A DNA stretch of 64,000 bases from Knoellia locipacati (GCF_007992835.1 NZ_BKBA01000003.1:310001-374000); one strand, 5' to 3'; positions 46,801 through 56,303 are shown, counted from the stretch's first letter. Notes: generated by a model not told the origin, from the sequence alone. Translations and numbers: made by a program.

Positions 46801-47667
46801 TCACCCGTCGAGACGGGCCAGCTCCTCCGCGGTGAGCTCGAGGTCGGCGGCGGCCGCGGAGTCGGTGACCGACTGCGGACGCTTCGCCCCGGGGATGGGG
46901 ATGACGACGGGCGACTGGGCGAGCTCCCAGGCGAGGGCGACCTGCTGGGCGCTGACGCCGTGGGCGTCGGCGACCTCGGCGAACGCGGGGTACTTGTCGG
47001 CGAGCGCCTTGGCGTCGCCGAGCCCGCCGAGGGGGCTCCACGGGAGGAAGGCGAGGCCGAGCTCCTCGCAGACGTCGATCTCGGGACGGCTGCTGCGGAA
47101 GGCCGGGCTGAACTGGTTCTGGACGCTCACGAGGGACTCACCGAGGACGGCGTGCGCGGCCCGGATCTGCTCGGGGTTCGCGTTGGACAGGCCCACGCGC
47201 GCGACCTTGCCGCTGTCGGCGATCTCCTTGAGGGTCGCGATGACCTCGTCGTAGGGGACGTCCGGATCGGGCCGGTGGTGCTGCCAGAGCGCGAGCTGCT
47301 CGACGCCGAGGCGTCCGAGGCTGGCGTCGACGGCGGCGCGGAGGTGGTCGGCCGAGCTGTCGGTGTCCCAGCCGCCGCCCTCGGTGCGGACGTGGCCGCC
47401 CTTGGTCGCGAGCAGCACCCGGTCGCGCACCCCGAGCTCGTCGAGGATCGAGGCGATGAGCCGCTCGTTCTCGCCCTGGGCACCCTCACCCTTCTCCTCG
47501 CCGGGGCCGTAGGCGTCGGCGGTGTCGAACAGCGTGACGCCGGCGTCGAGCGCCGCCGTCACCGTGTCGAGCAGCTGCTGACGCGGCTGGCTCCCGCTCT
47601 GGTCGAACGTCATCAGGCCCAGGCCGATGGCGCCGACCTGCATGTCTCCGAGGGTGCGTGTCTGCAT
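46801..47667 (-). CDS. aldo/keto reductase
   Basis: A 288-residue TIM-barrel oxidoreductase. The catalytic tetrad is visible: Asp and Tyr in TLFDTADAYGPGEE, Lys in VLLATKGGHVRTEG, His in LALWQHHRPDPDVPY. NADPH contacts lie in VVIPIPGAKRPQSVTDS. Substrates of such proteins are broad (aldehydes, ketones, sugars); none is implied here. ATG 47667 gives MQTRTLGDMQVGAIGLGLM, the family start. Divergent from the secreted beta-helix gene with 168 bp between. Confidence 0.9.
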   Translation of the reverse strand: MQTRTLGDMQVGAIGLGLMTFDQSGSQPRQQLLDTVTAALDAGVTLFDTADAYGPGEEKGEGAQGENERLIASILDELGVRDRVLLATKGGHVRTEGGGWDTDSSADHLRAAVDASLGRLGVEQLALWQHHRPDPDVPYDEVIATLKEIADSGKVARVGLSNANPEQIRAAHAVLGESLVSVQNQFSPAFRSSRPEIDVCEELGLAFLPWSPLGGLGDAKALADKYPAFAEVADAHGVSAQQVALAWELAQSPVVIPIPGAKRPQSVTDSAAAADLELTAEELARLDG

Positions 47668-47835
47668 GTCCCCCAACCTAACGAGCGGATCCGACAGGGC
47701 GGCCGACAGCAGCAGCCGCGTTCGCGACGCACGCGACCGGCGACGGCACGGGAACCAGGTGTGGCGCAGGTCACACCCGCACTGGCATGCTGGCGACTTC
47801 GGGGCAGCGCTGCCCCGACGGCGAAAGGTCTGCCC

Positions 47836-49776
47836 ATGCTCGGTGCCCTGTCCCCCGTCACCCGACCCGCACCGCGGTCCCGCCGCCTCGCCCTCCTGGC
47901 CGCCGCGGGGCTGGCCGCCTGCACCGCCCTGCTCGGGGGACCCGCGGCCGCCTCCGTACCCGCGGTGTCCGCACCTGCCCTGTCGCAGGCACCCCCGGGT
48001 GGCGCGACGACGCTGGGCCCCCGCGTCGTCGTCTTCGACCCGTCGATGCCGGTCGCGCAGATCCAGGCCCGGGCCGACGCGATCCACGCCCAGCAGGTCG
48101 ACAACGAGATGGGCAGCGCCCGGTGGAGCCTGCTGTTCAAGCCGGGGACCTACGGCACCGCCACCCAGCCGCTGCAGATCAAGGTGGGCTACTACACGGA
48201 GGTCGCGGGGCTCGGGGCGTCCCCGTCGGACACCGTCATCAACGGCAAGGTCGAGGTCTACAACCGGTGCCTCACCGACGGGCCGTCTCAGCCGTACTGC
48301 GTGGCCCTCAACAACTTCTGGCGCTCGATGTCGAACCTCACGATCCAGGTCAACGGGACGGGCCAGGACGGGTGCCGGGCATCGGCGAACTTCTGGGCGG
48401 TCTCGCAGGCGTCGTCGCTGCGCCGCGTCGACATCCGCGGCGGGAACCTCTCGCTCATGGACTACTGCACCGCCGGCCCGCAGTTCGCGAGCGGTGGCTA
48501 CCTCGCCGACTCGCGCGCCGACTTCGTCGTCAACGGGTCGCAGCAGCAGTGGATCACCCGCAACTCCGAGATCGGCGGCTGGTCCAACGGGGTGTGGAAC
48601 CAGGTCTTCGCCGGCACGGTGGGTGCGCCGTCCGAGCAGGGCTTCCCGAACCCGCCGTACACGACCCTCGAGCGCACCTCAGTCAGCCGCGAGAAGCCGT
48701 TCCTCTTCGTCGACGGGCAGGGCGCCTGGCAGGTGCGGGTGCCCGACGCCCGGACGAGCTCGCGCGGGCCCGACTGGACCACGGGCACGGCCGCCGGCCG
48801 CACCCTCCCGCTGTCGGCGTTCCACGTCGCGACGCCGGCCGACTCGGCGACCGAGCTCGCCAGCCAGCTCTCCCGCGGCAAGCACCTGCTGCTCACCCCC
48901 GGCATCTACGACGTCGACAAGAGCCTGGTCATCCGACGCGACGACACCGTCGTCCTCGGCATGGGGCAGGCGACGCTCACCGCCGTGCGTGGCGCGGTGC
49001 CGCTCGTCGTCGACAAGCAGGCGCACGGTGTCGTCGTCGCCGGGGTCAACATCGACGCCGGCACGACGCTGTCGCCGACGCTCATGCAGGTGGGCCGCCC
49101 GGGACCGGCGGGCCAGCACGCGAAGGGGGCAGACGGCATACCGAGCACGACCCTCAACGACGTCTACTTCCGCGTCGGCGGACCCCACGTCGGGAAGGCC
49201 GACGTGTCGCTCCAGGTCGACGCCGACGACGTGCTCATCGACCACGCGTGGGTGTGGCGGGCCGACCACGGCATCGAGGGGTTCACGGCCGGGGCCAGCG
49301 GCGACACCGACCGCTGGCGCACGAACATCGGCCGGGTCGGGCTCGTCGTCAACGGCGACCGGGTGCACGCGACCGGGCTCTTCGTCGAGCACTACCAGCA
49401 GCACAACACGATCTGGAACGGCGAGGACGGCGAGGTCGTGCTCTACCAGAACGAGCTGCCCTACGACCCGCCCTCGCAGGCACAGTGGAACCGTCCGGAC
49501 GGCACCCGTGGCTGGACCGGCTTCAAGGTCGGCGACGGCGTGCAGCGGCACCGGCTCTTCGGTGGCGGCGTCTACGTCTTCAACCGCAACGACCCCTCGA
49601 TCGTCACCGAGCGCGGGTTCGAGGTGCCGGAGCGGGCCGGCGTGCGGCTGCACCACGTCCTCACCGTCAACCTCGACGCCGGGGCGATCGAGCACGTCGT
49701 CAACGACACCGGCGCCCGGGTCGACAGCACACGGTCGGGCCAGCCGAGCTACGTCGTGGACTACCCGGCGCCGTGA
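47836..49776 (+). CDS. secreted parallel beta-helix protein
   Basis: A 646-residue exported protein with a Sec-type signal (RRLALLAAAGLAACTALLGG, cleavage near AAA-SVPA). The mature part holds VVVFDPSMPVAQIQARADAI, FKPGTYGTATQPLQIKVGYY, a long region of beta-strand repeats and HYQQHNTIWNGEDGEVVLYQ. Close relatives in Streptomyces are annotated variously as coagulation factor 5/8-type or adenylyl cyclase proteins, which I regard as mislabels; the fold is pectate-lyase/GH55-like and polysaccharide binding or cleavage is likely. GAAAGG stands seven bases before ATG 47836. No sortase or anchor signal at the C-terminus. Confidence 0.82.
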   Translation: MLGALSPVTRPAPRSRRLALLAAAGLAACTALLGGPAAASVPAVSAPALSQAPPGGATTLGPRVVVFDPSMPVAQIQARADAIHAQQVDNEMGSARWSLLFKPGTYGTATQPLQIKVGYYTEVAGLGASPSDTVINGKVEVYNRCLTDGPSQPYCVALNNFWRSMSNLTIQVNGTGQDGCRASANFWAVSQASSLRRVDIRGGNLSLMDYCTAGPQFASGGYLADSRADFVVNGSQQQWITRNSEIGGWSNGVWNQVFAGTVGAPSEQGFPNPPYTTLERTSVSREKPFLFVDGQGAWQVRVPDARTSSRGPDWTTGTAAGRTLPLSAFHVATPADSATELASQLSRGKHLLLTPGIYDVDKSLVIRRDDTVVLGMGQATLTAVRGAVPLVVDKQAHGVVVAGVNIDAGTTLSPTLMQVGRPGPAGQHAKGADGIPSTTLNDVYFRVGGPHVGKADVSLQVDADDVLIDHAWVWRADHGIEGFTAGASGDTDRWRTNIGRVGLVVNGDRVHATGLFVEHYQQHNTIWNGEDGEVVLYQNELPYDPPSQAQWNRPDGTRGWTGFKVGDGVQRHRLFGGGVYVFNRNDPSIVTERGFEVPERAGVRLHHVLTVNLDAGAIEHVVNDTGARVDSTRSGQPSYVVDYPAP

Positions 49777-49821
49777 GCGCGCGGCCCCGACGGTGTCGGG
49801 GCCGCGTGACAGCCTGAGGTG

Positions 49822-50151
49822 ATGGAGCGAACCCGTGACGTCCTCGAGCAGGACCGCCGGACGACGCTCGAGCGCCTGGCGGCGCTGACCGGCGACTTCG
49901 AGCGGATCGTCGACGCCTCACGCGACAGCAACGCCGACGACGAGCACGACCCCGAGGGCGCGACGATCGCCTTCGAGCGCTCGCAGGTCGACGCCCTGGC
50001 GCAGCAGGCGCGTGCGCACCTCGACGAGGTCGACGCCGCCCTGGCCCGGCTCGACGACGGCACCTACGGCACGTGCGAGCGGTGCGGCGGGGCGATCGCA
50101 GCGGCGCGGCTCGAGGCGCGACCGACCGCGCGGACCTGCGTCACCTGCTGA
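49822..50151 (+). CDS. TraR/DksA-type zinc-finger protein
   Basis: A 109-residue protein: a helical hairpin (ERTRDVLEQDRRTTLERLAA to LDEVDAALARL) followed by the C4 zinc finger CERCGGAIAAARLEARPTARTCVTC with all four Cys. It resembles short DksA-like proteins that enter the RNA polymerase secondary channel; the acidic coiled-coil tip typical of DksA (DxxDxA) is not obvious, so the activity is unsure. ATG 49822 is preferred over the adjoining GTG 49819 because GAGG then sits at a usable distance. Ends four bases before a long perfect palindrome. Confidence 0.8.
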   Translation: MERTRDVLEQDRRTTLERLAALTGDFERIVDASRDSNADDEHDPEGATIAFERSQVDALAQQARAHLDEVDAALARLDDGTYGTCERCGGAIAAARLEARPTARTCVTC

Positions 50152-50153
50152 CT

Positions 50154-50228
50154 CGACTTATTGCCCGATTGGGACATGGTCGACGGATCGAAGATCCCGC
50201 GCACATGTCCCAATCGGGCAATAAGTCG
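50154..50228. terminator. long perfect palindrome between convergent genes
   Basis: Arms 50154-50178 and 50204-50228 are exact 25-base inverted repeats (outer end CGACTTATTGCCCGATTG) around a 25-base loop. Unusually A/T-rich for this genome (TTATTG and CAATAA). It separates the DksA-like gene and rsmI and probably terminates both. Confidence 0.8.
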
Positions 50229-50254
50229 GATGGGGACCGGGAGGGCCGAGGGCG

Positions 50255-51100
50255 TCAGCGCTGGGCGGCGAGCGCCGCGTCGTAGAGCGCCTTCTTCGAC
50301 AGGCCCGTCGCCGACGCGACGTCAGCGCACACGTCCTTAAGTCGCTCCCCCGCCGCGACCCGGTCGAGGATGCCGGTGAGCTGGCTGTCGACGTCGCCGA
50401 CGACCACGTCCGCGCCCGAGACGACGACGGTGATCTCGCCCTTGACGCCGTCGTCGGCCCACGCGACGAGCTCGACGAGCGAGCCGCGGCGCACCTCCTC
50501 GTAGGTCTTGGTGAGCTCGCGGCACACCGCCGCGCGGCGCTGCCCACCGAAGACCGCCTCCATGTCGGCGAGCGACTTCGCGATCCGATGGGGCGCCTCG
50601 AAGAACACCATCGTGCGGTGCTCGTCGGCGAGGGCCCTCAGCGCCCGCACCCGCTCACCGCCCTTGCGTGGCAGGAACCCCTCGAAGCAGAACCGGTCGA
50701 CCGGCAGCCCCGACACGGCGAGCGCCATGAGCACCGCCGACGGGCCGGGTACGCACGTCACGCGGACGTCGATCCCGACGGCGGCCGACACCAGGCGGTA
50801 CCCCGGGTCGGAGACGGACGGCATACCGGCATCGGTGACGACGAGGACGCGAGCGCCCTCGCGAAGTCTCTCGACGAGGTCCGCGGTCCGTGAGGCCTCG
50901 TTGTGCTCGTGGTAGCTCACGACCGAGCCGGTCGGGTTGACGTCGAGGGCCTGGCAGAGCCGCCGGAGCCGTCGGGTGTCCTCGGCGGCGATGACGTCGG
51001 CGGTGGCGAGCTCGTCGGCCAGCCGTGGCGCCGCGTCACGCGGGTCGCCGATCGGCGTCGCCGCCAGGACGAGCACACCCTCACCCGACGCAGAAGTCAT
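50255..51100 (-). CDS. rsmI: 16S rRNA 2'-O-methyltransferase RsmI
   Basis: A 281-residue tetrapyrrole-methylase-fold enzyme methylating the ribose of C1402 in 16S rRNA. VLAATPIGDPRDAAPRLADE, AAEDTRRLRRLCQAL, VVTDAGMPSVSDPGYRLV and FFEAPHRIAKSLADM are diagnostic; the C-terminal helical extension (LKDVCADVASATGLSKKALY) is present. ATG 51100. Divergent from the mannosyltransferase gene with 27 bp between, the same pairing as Rv1003/Rv1002c, so the two promoters must overlap. Confidence 0.94.
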   Translation of the reverse strand: MTSASGEGVLVLAATPIGDPRDAAPRLADELATADVIAAEDTRRLRRLCQALDVNPTGSVVSYHEHNEASRTADLVERLREGARVLVVTDAGMPSVSDPGYRLVSAAVGIDVRVTCVPGPSAVLMALAVSGLPVDRFCFEGFLPRKGGERVRALRALADEHRTMVFFEAPHRIAKSLADMEAVFGGQRRAAVCRELTKTYEEVRRGSLVELVAWADDGVKGEITVVVSGADVVVGDVDSQLTGILDRVAAGERLKDVCADVASATGLSKKALYDAALAAQR

Positions 51101-51127
51101 GCCGCGATCCTTGCACGGGCGGCGCAC

Positions 51128-52705
51128 ATGAGGGATGCCTACGATGTGCCGGTGACCCGGACCGACGAGCTGCGCGCCCGCCTGCTCGGGACCAGACCCA
51201 CCGACGTGGTCTGGGGCTGGGTCGGACCGCTGCTCGTCGCGGCGGTCGGCGGGTTCCTCCGCTTCTGGCACCTCGACCGGCCGCACTCGCTCGTCTTCGA
51301 CGAGACCTACTACGTCAAGCAGGGCTGGTCGCTCATCCAGCACGGCGTCGAGCTGCGCGTCCAGGGCAAGAACGAGGACGCCGACAAGCTCTGGAACGCC
51401 GGCACCACCGCCGTCTTCAGCGACCAGGGCGACATGGTCGTCCACCCGCCCGTGGGCAAGTGGCTCATCGGCGCGGGCGAGTGGCTGTTCGGGCCGACGA
51501 GCTCGTTCGGCTGGCGCTTCGCCGTCGCCGCCCTCGGCACGCTCTCGATCCTCATCCTCGGACGTGTCGCCCGGCGGATGTTCGGCTCGACGCTCCTCGG
51601 CTGCACCGCCGCGCTCCTCCTCGCCGTCGAGGGCACGCACGTCGCGATGTCGCGCACCGGCATCCTCGACATGGTCGTGTCGTTCTTCGCGCTGGCCGGG
51701 TTCGCCGCGCTCGTCGTCGACCGCGACACGACGCGCGAACGCCTGGCGACGTGGGCCGGGAGCCAGGCAAACGGCATACGGCTTGACCGAGGGCCGTGGC
51801 TGGGAGCGCGGCCCTGGCGCTGGCTCGCGGGGCTCTCGCTGGGGCTCTGCCTGTCGACGAAGTGGTCGGGGCTGTTCTTCCTCGCGGTGTTCGGCCTCAT
51901 GACCGTCTTCTGGGACATGGGGGCGCGACGGGCCGTGGGGATCCGTCCCTGGTGGCGCGAGGGCGTGTTCAAGGACGGCCCGTATGCCGCGGTGCAGCTC
52001 GTCGTGACGTCCGCCGTCGTCTATGTCGCGTCGTGGTCTGGCTGGTTCGCGACGTCGAACGGCTACCACCGGCAGTGGAACACCTTCCATCCGGGCGAGG
52101 GGATCCAGTGGCTGCCGCCGGTGCTGCGCAACTGGGTGAAGTACCACCAGGACATGTGGCAGTTCAACACCACGCTGACGACCCCGCACTCGTACGCCTC
52201 GAACCCGTGGGGCTGGATGATCCAGGCGCGGCCGACGTCGTTCTTCTACGAGGGGACGACCAAGGGGCAGGGCGGGTGCGCCGTCGACCAGTGCTCGCAG
52301 GCGGTGCACACCATCGGCACGGTGTCGGTGTGGTGGGTCGGCATCGTGGCGCTGCTCGTGTGCGCGTTCTTCTGGGTCGTGCGCCGCGACTGGCGCGCGG
52401 GTGCGGCGCTGGCCGGGGTGCTCGCTGGGTACGGACCGTGGTTCCTGTACCAGGAGCGGACGATCTACGCGTTCTACACCGTGGCGTTCGAGCCGTGGGT
52501 CGTGCTCGCGATCGTCTTCTGCATCGGGCTCGTCCTCGGGGGGCCCGAGGCGACGCGCGAGCGACGACGGACGGGGGCCCTGGTGGTCGGGGCGTACCTG
52601 CTGCTGACGATCGCGCTGTTCGCGTGGTTCTACCCGATCTACACCGCGCAGGTCGTCCCCTACGACCACTGGCTGCGGCTCATGTGGTTCCGCTCCTGGA
52701 TCTGA
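51128..52705 (+). CDS. pmt: GT39 polyprenol-phosphate-mannose:protein mannosyltransferase
   Basis: A 525-residue membrane enzyme with about ten spans. SLVFDETYYVKQGWSLIQHG has the catalytic Asp-Glu pair of PMT-family transferases, DMVVHPPVGKWLIGAGEWLF and AMSRTGILDMVVSFFALAGF are conserved loops, and YPIYTAQVVPYDHWLRLMWF closes the protein. It transfers mannose from a polyprenyl carrier to Ser/Thr of proteins during export. Target candidates here include the Pro/Thr-rich tails of the HAAS and other envelope proteins (inference). ATG 51128 is used; GTG 51152 is an alternative start. Confidence 0.92.
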   Translation: MRDAYDVPVTRTDELRARLLGTRPTDVVWGWVGPLLVAAVGGFLRFWHLDRPHSLVFDETYYVKQGWSLIQHGVELRVQGKNEDADKLWNAGTTAVFSDQGDMVVHPPVGKWLIGAGEWLFGPTSSFGWRFAVAALGTLSILILGRVARRMFGSTLLGCTAALLLAVEGTHVAMSRTGILDMVVSFFALAGFAALVVDRDTTRERLATWAGSQANGIRLDRGPWLGARPWRWLAGLSLGLCLSTKWSGLFFLAVFGLMTVFWDMGARRAVGIRPWWREGVFKDGPYAAVQLVVTSAVVYVASWSGWFATSNGYHRQWNTFHPGEGIQWLPPVLRNWVKYHQDMWQFNTTLTTPHSYASNPWGWMIQARPTSFFYEGTTKGQGGCAVDQCSQAVHTIGTVSVWWVGIVALLVCAFFWVVRRDWRAGAALAGVLAGYGPWFLYQERTIYAFYTVAFEPWVVLAIVFCIGLVLGGPEATRERRRTGALVVGAYLLLTIALFAWFYPIYTAQVVPYDHWLRLMWFRSWI

Positions 52706-52745
52706 GTCGGTCCCCCGCCCTGTCAGTCGCCACGCCTACGGTGAG

Positions 52746-55700
52746 GTGGTGTTCTTCTTCCCGGGCGAGGACCGCCCCGTCATCAGCCCGCACGACCTGC
52801 GCACCGCGTCGGAGTGCGAGTTCGCGCTGATCCGGGACCTCGACGGGCTCCTCGGGCGTGCTCCCCGGGCCGACGAGGAGCGCTCGGACATGATGGACCG
52901 CATCATCGAGCTGGGCAACGCCCACGAGAACCTCGAGCGGATCCGGCTGGGCGCGCTGTACCCGGGTCGGGTGCGCGACCTCACCGGTGGCGAGCACTCC
53001 CGAGCCGGCCGCGAGGCCGCCATGCGCGAGACCCTCGCGGCACTGGAGTCGGACGCGGCCGTCCTGTGCCAGGCGACCTTCTTCGACGGTGATGTCCTCG
53101 GCTACGCCGACTTCCTCGAGCGCACCGACGACGGCTGGCTCGTCAGCGACACCAAGCTCGCGCGTTCGGCCAACGTCCCCGCCCTGCTGCAGGTCGCCGC
53201 GTATGCCGCGCAGCTCCAGGATCACGGTGTCCCGACCGCGCCCGTGGCTCGGCTCGTGCTCGGCAACGACGACCGTCGCGACTACCCCCTCGCCGAGATC
53301 GTGCCGGTCTACCGGTCACGGCTCGCCCGGCTCCAGCGCGTCATCGACGAGCACCTCGCGTCGGACGCGCCCGGACGGTGGGGCGACGAGCGGTGGTTGG
53401 CGTGCGGGCGCTGCGAGGTCTGCGAGGCCGAGGTGCTAGCACACCGCGACCTGCTGCTCGTCGCGGGCGTGCGGCCGAGCACGAGGAAGCACCTCCTCGC
53501 TGCCGACATCACGACGATCGACGACCTGGCTGCCTCGACCGGGCACGTCGCCGGCATCCAGGAGTCCCGGGTCGAGAGGCTGCGCGCCCAGGCGCGGCTC
53601 CAGCTCACCCAGCTCGACGACCCCCACGCCCCCATGGCGTTCGAGGTCCACGACGAGGCGCCCATCCGCCAGCTCCCCGTGGCCAGCCCGGGCGACCTCT
53701 TCTTCGACTTCGAGGGCGACCCCCTCTGGTCCGAGCGAGGGTCACGGGACTGGGGCCTCGAGTACCTCTTCGGCGTGGTGGAGGTGGACTCCGGCGAGGA
53801 CGTCTTCCTGCCCTTCTGGGCCCACGACCGGGCGCAGGAGAAGCAGGCGCTCATCGCGTTCGTGGACTACGTCAAGGAGCGGCGCCGCCAGTGGCCGGGG
53901 CTGCACATCTACCACTACGCGCCGTACGAGACGGCGGCACTCAAGAGGCTGGCCTCACGGCATGCCGTGTGCGAGGACGACGTCGACCAGTTCCTGCGCG
54001 ACGACGTGTTCGTCGACCTCTATGCGACCGTGCGAGGAGCCATCCGGGTCTCGCAGCGGTCGTACTCGATCAAGAAGCTCGAGCCCCTCTACATGCAGGC
54101 GCGCACCGCGGACCTGCAAAAGGGTGACGACTCGATCGTCGAGTACCACCGGTTCATGATGGCGCGCGTCGAGCAGCGCTACGACGCCGCCAAGGACATC
54201 CTCGACGGGATCGCCGAGTACAACAAGGACGACTGCATCTCCACCCGCCTGCTGCGGGACTGGCTCGTGCGCCAGGTCCCGGGCGGCGGGACGGGCGAGG
54301 TCGTCGAGGTCGTGGAACCCAAACCGGTGAGTGAGGACCGCGCCGCCGCGCTCGAGCTCGAGGCCGCCCTGCGTGCTCTCGTCGAGGACGTCCAGCCGGC
54401 GCAACGCACCCCCCGGGACCACGCGGTCGCGCTGGTCGCCGCGTCGGTGCTCTTCCATGCCCGCGAGGACAAGCCCTTCTGGTGGGAGCACTACGACCGG
54501 ATCAAGCACCCGGTCCAGAGCTGGATGCGCTCGAGCGGCGTCGCCGTCATCGAGGGCGAGCCGGAGCTGCTCGAGGGGTGGCACAAGCCCACTCCCCGCA
54601 GCGGCTCGAAGCGCCGCTACGCCGTGCGCGTCGACCCGGCCGGCGGCACCCTGCTCGACGTCGGAGGCCAGGTGGCCGCGCTCTACGCCGCCCCGCCAGC
54701 GTTCCCGCCGCCGGCGGACCACCTCCCGGGCAACGCGCACGCCCGGAGCCCCGGTGGGGTGGAGATCATCGAGGCCGAGGAGGAGATCTCGGACAACGGC
54801 AGGGTCTTCCAACGGCTCACCATCCTCGAGAACGCCCCCGCCAAGACCGAGATCGACGACTTCCCCGTGGCGTTCGTCCCCAAGGGCACCGTCGGCACGG
54901 GGAGCATCGACGCCGCCCTGCGCGAGCTCGCGCGCGAGGTCCTGCACGGGCACCCGAGGCTCCCCCAGCGCGCGGGCATCGACGTCCTGCTGCGCACGCC
55001 ACCACGCCTGCGCTCCGGCGAGCCCCTTCCCAGTCCCGGCACGGGCGACGGCCGCTTCATCGAGGCCATCACCGCCGCCCTGACCGGCATGGACGACTCC
55101 TACGTCGCGGTGCAGGGGCCGCCCGGGACGGGCAAGACCTACGTCGGCGCCCGGGTCATCGCCCGCCTCGTGGGTCTGGGCTGGAAGGTCGGCGTCTGCT
55201 CGCAGGGGCACGCCGCGGTCGAGAACATCCTCGACGCCGTGGTCCGTGCCGGTGTCGACGGAGCACAGGTGGGCAAGGCCCCCAAGTACGCCGACGCCCC
55301 CGAGTGGACCGCCCTCGCAAAGTCCGACGACCTCGCCGGGTTCGTCGCCGAGCGCGCAGCGGCCGGCCTTGGTGTCGTCGTGGGCGGGACGGCCTGGGAC
55401 CTCACCAACACCCACCGGATCGAGCGCGGTTCACTCGACCTCGTCGTCATCGACGAGGCGGGGCAGTTCTCGCTGGGCAAGACCCTCGCGGTGTCGATGG
55501 CGGGCCAGCGCCTGCTGCTGCTCGGCGACCCGGCCCAGCTGCCGCAGGTGTCGCAGGGTACCCATGCCGAGCCGATCGACCACTCGGCACTCGGTTGGCT
55601 CGCCGGCGACGACGACCTCCTCCCGCGCGAGCTCGGCTACTTCCTCGAGACGACGTGGCGCATGCACCCGAGGCTCACCGAGGCCGTCTCACACCTGTCG

Positions 55701-56303
55701 TATGCCGGGCAGCTCACCTCCGAGGACCACGTCACGGCGAGGCGCTCGCTCGACGGCGTCGAGCCCGGCGTCCACGAGGTGCTCGTCGACCACCGCGACA
55801 ACAAGAACTTCTCGCCCGAGGAGGCCGATGCCGTGGTCGCCCTCGTGGACGACCTCATCGGGCGCACGTGGACCGCTCCGGACGAACCGGACGCCGCGAC
55901 CGGACGGGCGCTGACCCAGCAGGACTTCTGCGTCATCACCCCCTACAACAGCCAGGTGGGCGTGCTCAAGCTTCGCCTGCGGGCGGCCGGCTACGACGAC
56001 GTCGCCGTCGGCACGGTCGACAAGTTCCAGGGCCAGGAGGCGCCGGTCGCGATCCTGTCGATGGCCGCGTCCGCCCACGCCGACGTCTCCCGCGGGATGG
56101 GCTTCCTCCTCCAGCGCAACCGCATCAACGTGGCGGTCTCACGGGGCAAGCACGCGGCATACATCGTGCGGTCGAGCGTGCTCACGGACTTCGCTCCGCG
56201 CACACCCGACGAGCTCATCGCCCTCGGCGCGTTCCTCGGACTCTGCGAGCGCGCGGTGACGACGACGCAGGTGGCGGCCGCGCCGGCGGGGTCCGCCGGC
56301 TGA
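52746..56303 (+). CDS. TM0106-type RecB nuclease fused to exonuclease-like domain and SF1 helicase
   Basis: A 1185-residue protein in three parts. Residues 1-250 form a RecB-like nuclease: GYADFLERTDDGWLVSDTKL then ALLQVAAYAAQLQ, with a Cys trio CGRCEVC near 221 recalling Fe-S nucleases. Residues 315-510 resemble the RNase H-like YprB exonuclease (DLFFDFEGDPLW, then EYNKDDCISTRLL). The C-terminal 440 residues are a DNA2/UPF1-like helicase: GPPGTGKTYVGARVI, VVIDEAGQFSLGKT, LLLGDPAQLPQVSQG, VDKFQGQEAP and RINVAVSRGK. A role in processing DNA or RNA ends, repair or defence is inferred. GTG 52746 start. Confidence 0.85.
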   Translation: MVFFFPGEDRPVISPHDLRTASECEFALIRDLDGLLGRAPRADEERSDMMDRIIELGNAHENLERIRLGALYPGRVRDLTGGEHSRAGREAAMRETLAALESDAAVLCQATFFDGDVLGYADFLERTDDGWLVSDTKLARSANVPALLQVAAYAAQLQDHGVPTAPVARLVLGNDDRRDYPLAEIVPVYRSRLARLQRVIDEHLASDAPGRWGDERWLACGRCEVCEAEVLAHRDLLLVAGVRPSTRKHLLAADITTIDDLAASTGHVAGIQESRVERLRAQARLQLTQLDDPHAPMAFEVHDEAPIRQLPVASPGDLFFDFEGDPLWSERGSRDWGLEYLFGVVEVDSGEDVFLPFWAHDRAQEKQALIAFVDYVKERRRQWPGLHIYHYAPYETAALKRLASRHAVCEDDVDQFLRDDVFVDLYATVRGAIRVSQRSYSIKKLEPLYMQARTADLQKGDDSIVEYHRFMMARVEQRYDAAKDILDGIAEYNKDDCISTRLLRDWLVRQVPGGGTGEVVEVVEPKPVSEDRAAALELEAALRALVEDVQPAQRTPRDHAVALVAASVLFHAREDKPFWWEHYDRIKHPVQSWMRSSGVAVIEGEPELLEGWHKPTPRSGSKRRYAVRVDPAGGTLLDVGGQVAALYAAPPAFPPPADHLPGNAHARSPGGVEIIEAEEEISDNGRVFQRLTILENAPAKTEIDDFPVAFVPKGTVGTGSIDAALRELAREVLHGHPRLPQRAGIDVLLRTPPRLRSGEPLPSPGTGDGRFIEAITAALTGMDDSYVAVQGPPGTGKTYVGARVIARLVGLGWKVGVCSQGHAAVENILDAVVRAGVDGAQVGKAPKYADAPEWTALAKSDDLAGFVAERAAAGLGVVVGGTAWDLTNTHRIERGSLDLVVIDEAGQFSLGKTLAVSMAGQRLLLLGDPAQLPQVSQGTHAEPIDHSALGWLAGDDDLLPRELGYFLETTWRMHPRLTEAVSHLSYAGQLTSEDHVTARRSLDGVEPGVHEVLVDHRDNKNFSPEEADAVVALVDDLIGRTWTAPDEPDAATGRALTQQDFCVITPYNSQVGVLKLRLRAAGYDDVAVGTVDKFQGQEAPVAILSMAASAHADVSRGMGFLLQRNRINVAVSRGKHAAYIVRSSVLTDFAPRTPDELIALGAFLGLCERAVTTTQVAAAPAGSAG

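Noticed and set aside
47836-49776. Adenylyl cyclase activity for the beta-helix protein
   Set aside because: No class III cyclase catalytic Asp/Arg pattern is visible; the sequence is a secreted beta-repeat protein.
52746-56303. Defence island around the nuclease-helicase gene
   Set aside because: Neighbours (pmt, yihY, SDR) are ordinary; no restriction, toxin-antitoxin, retron or phage genes were seen within the window.
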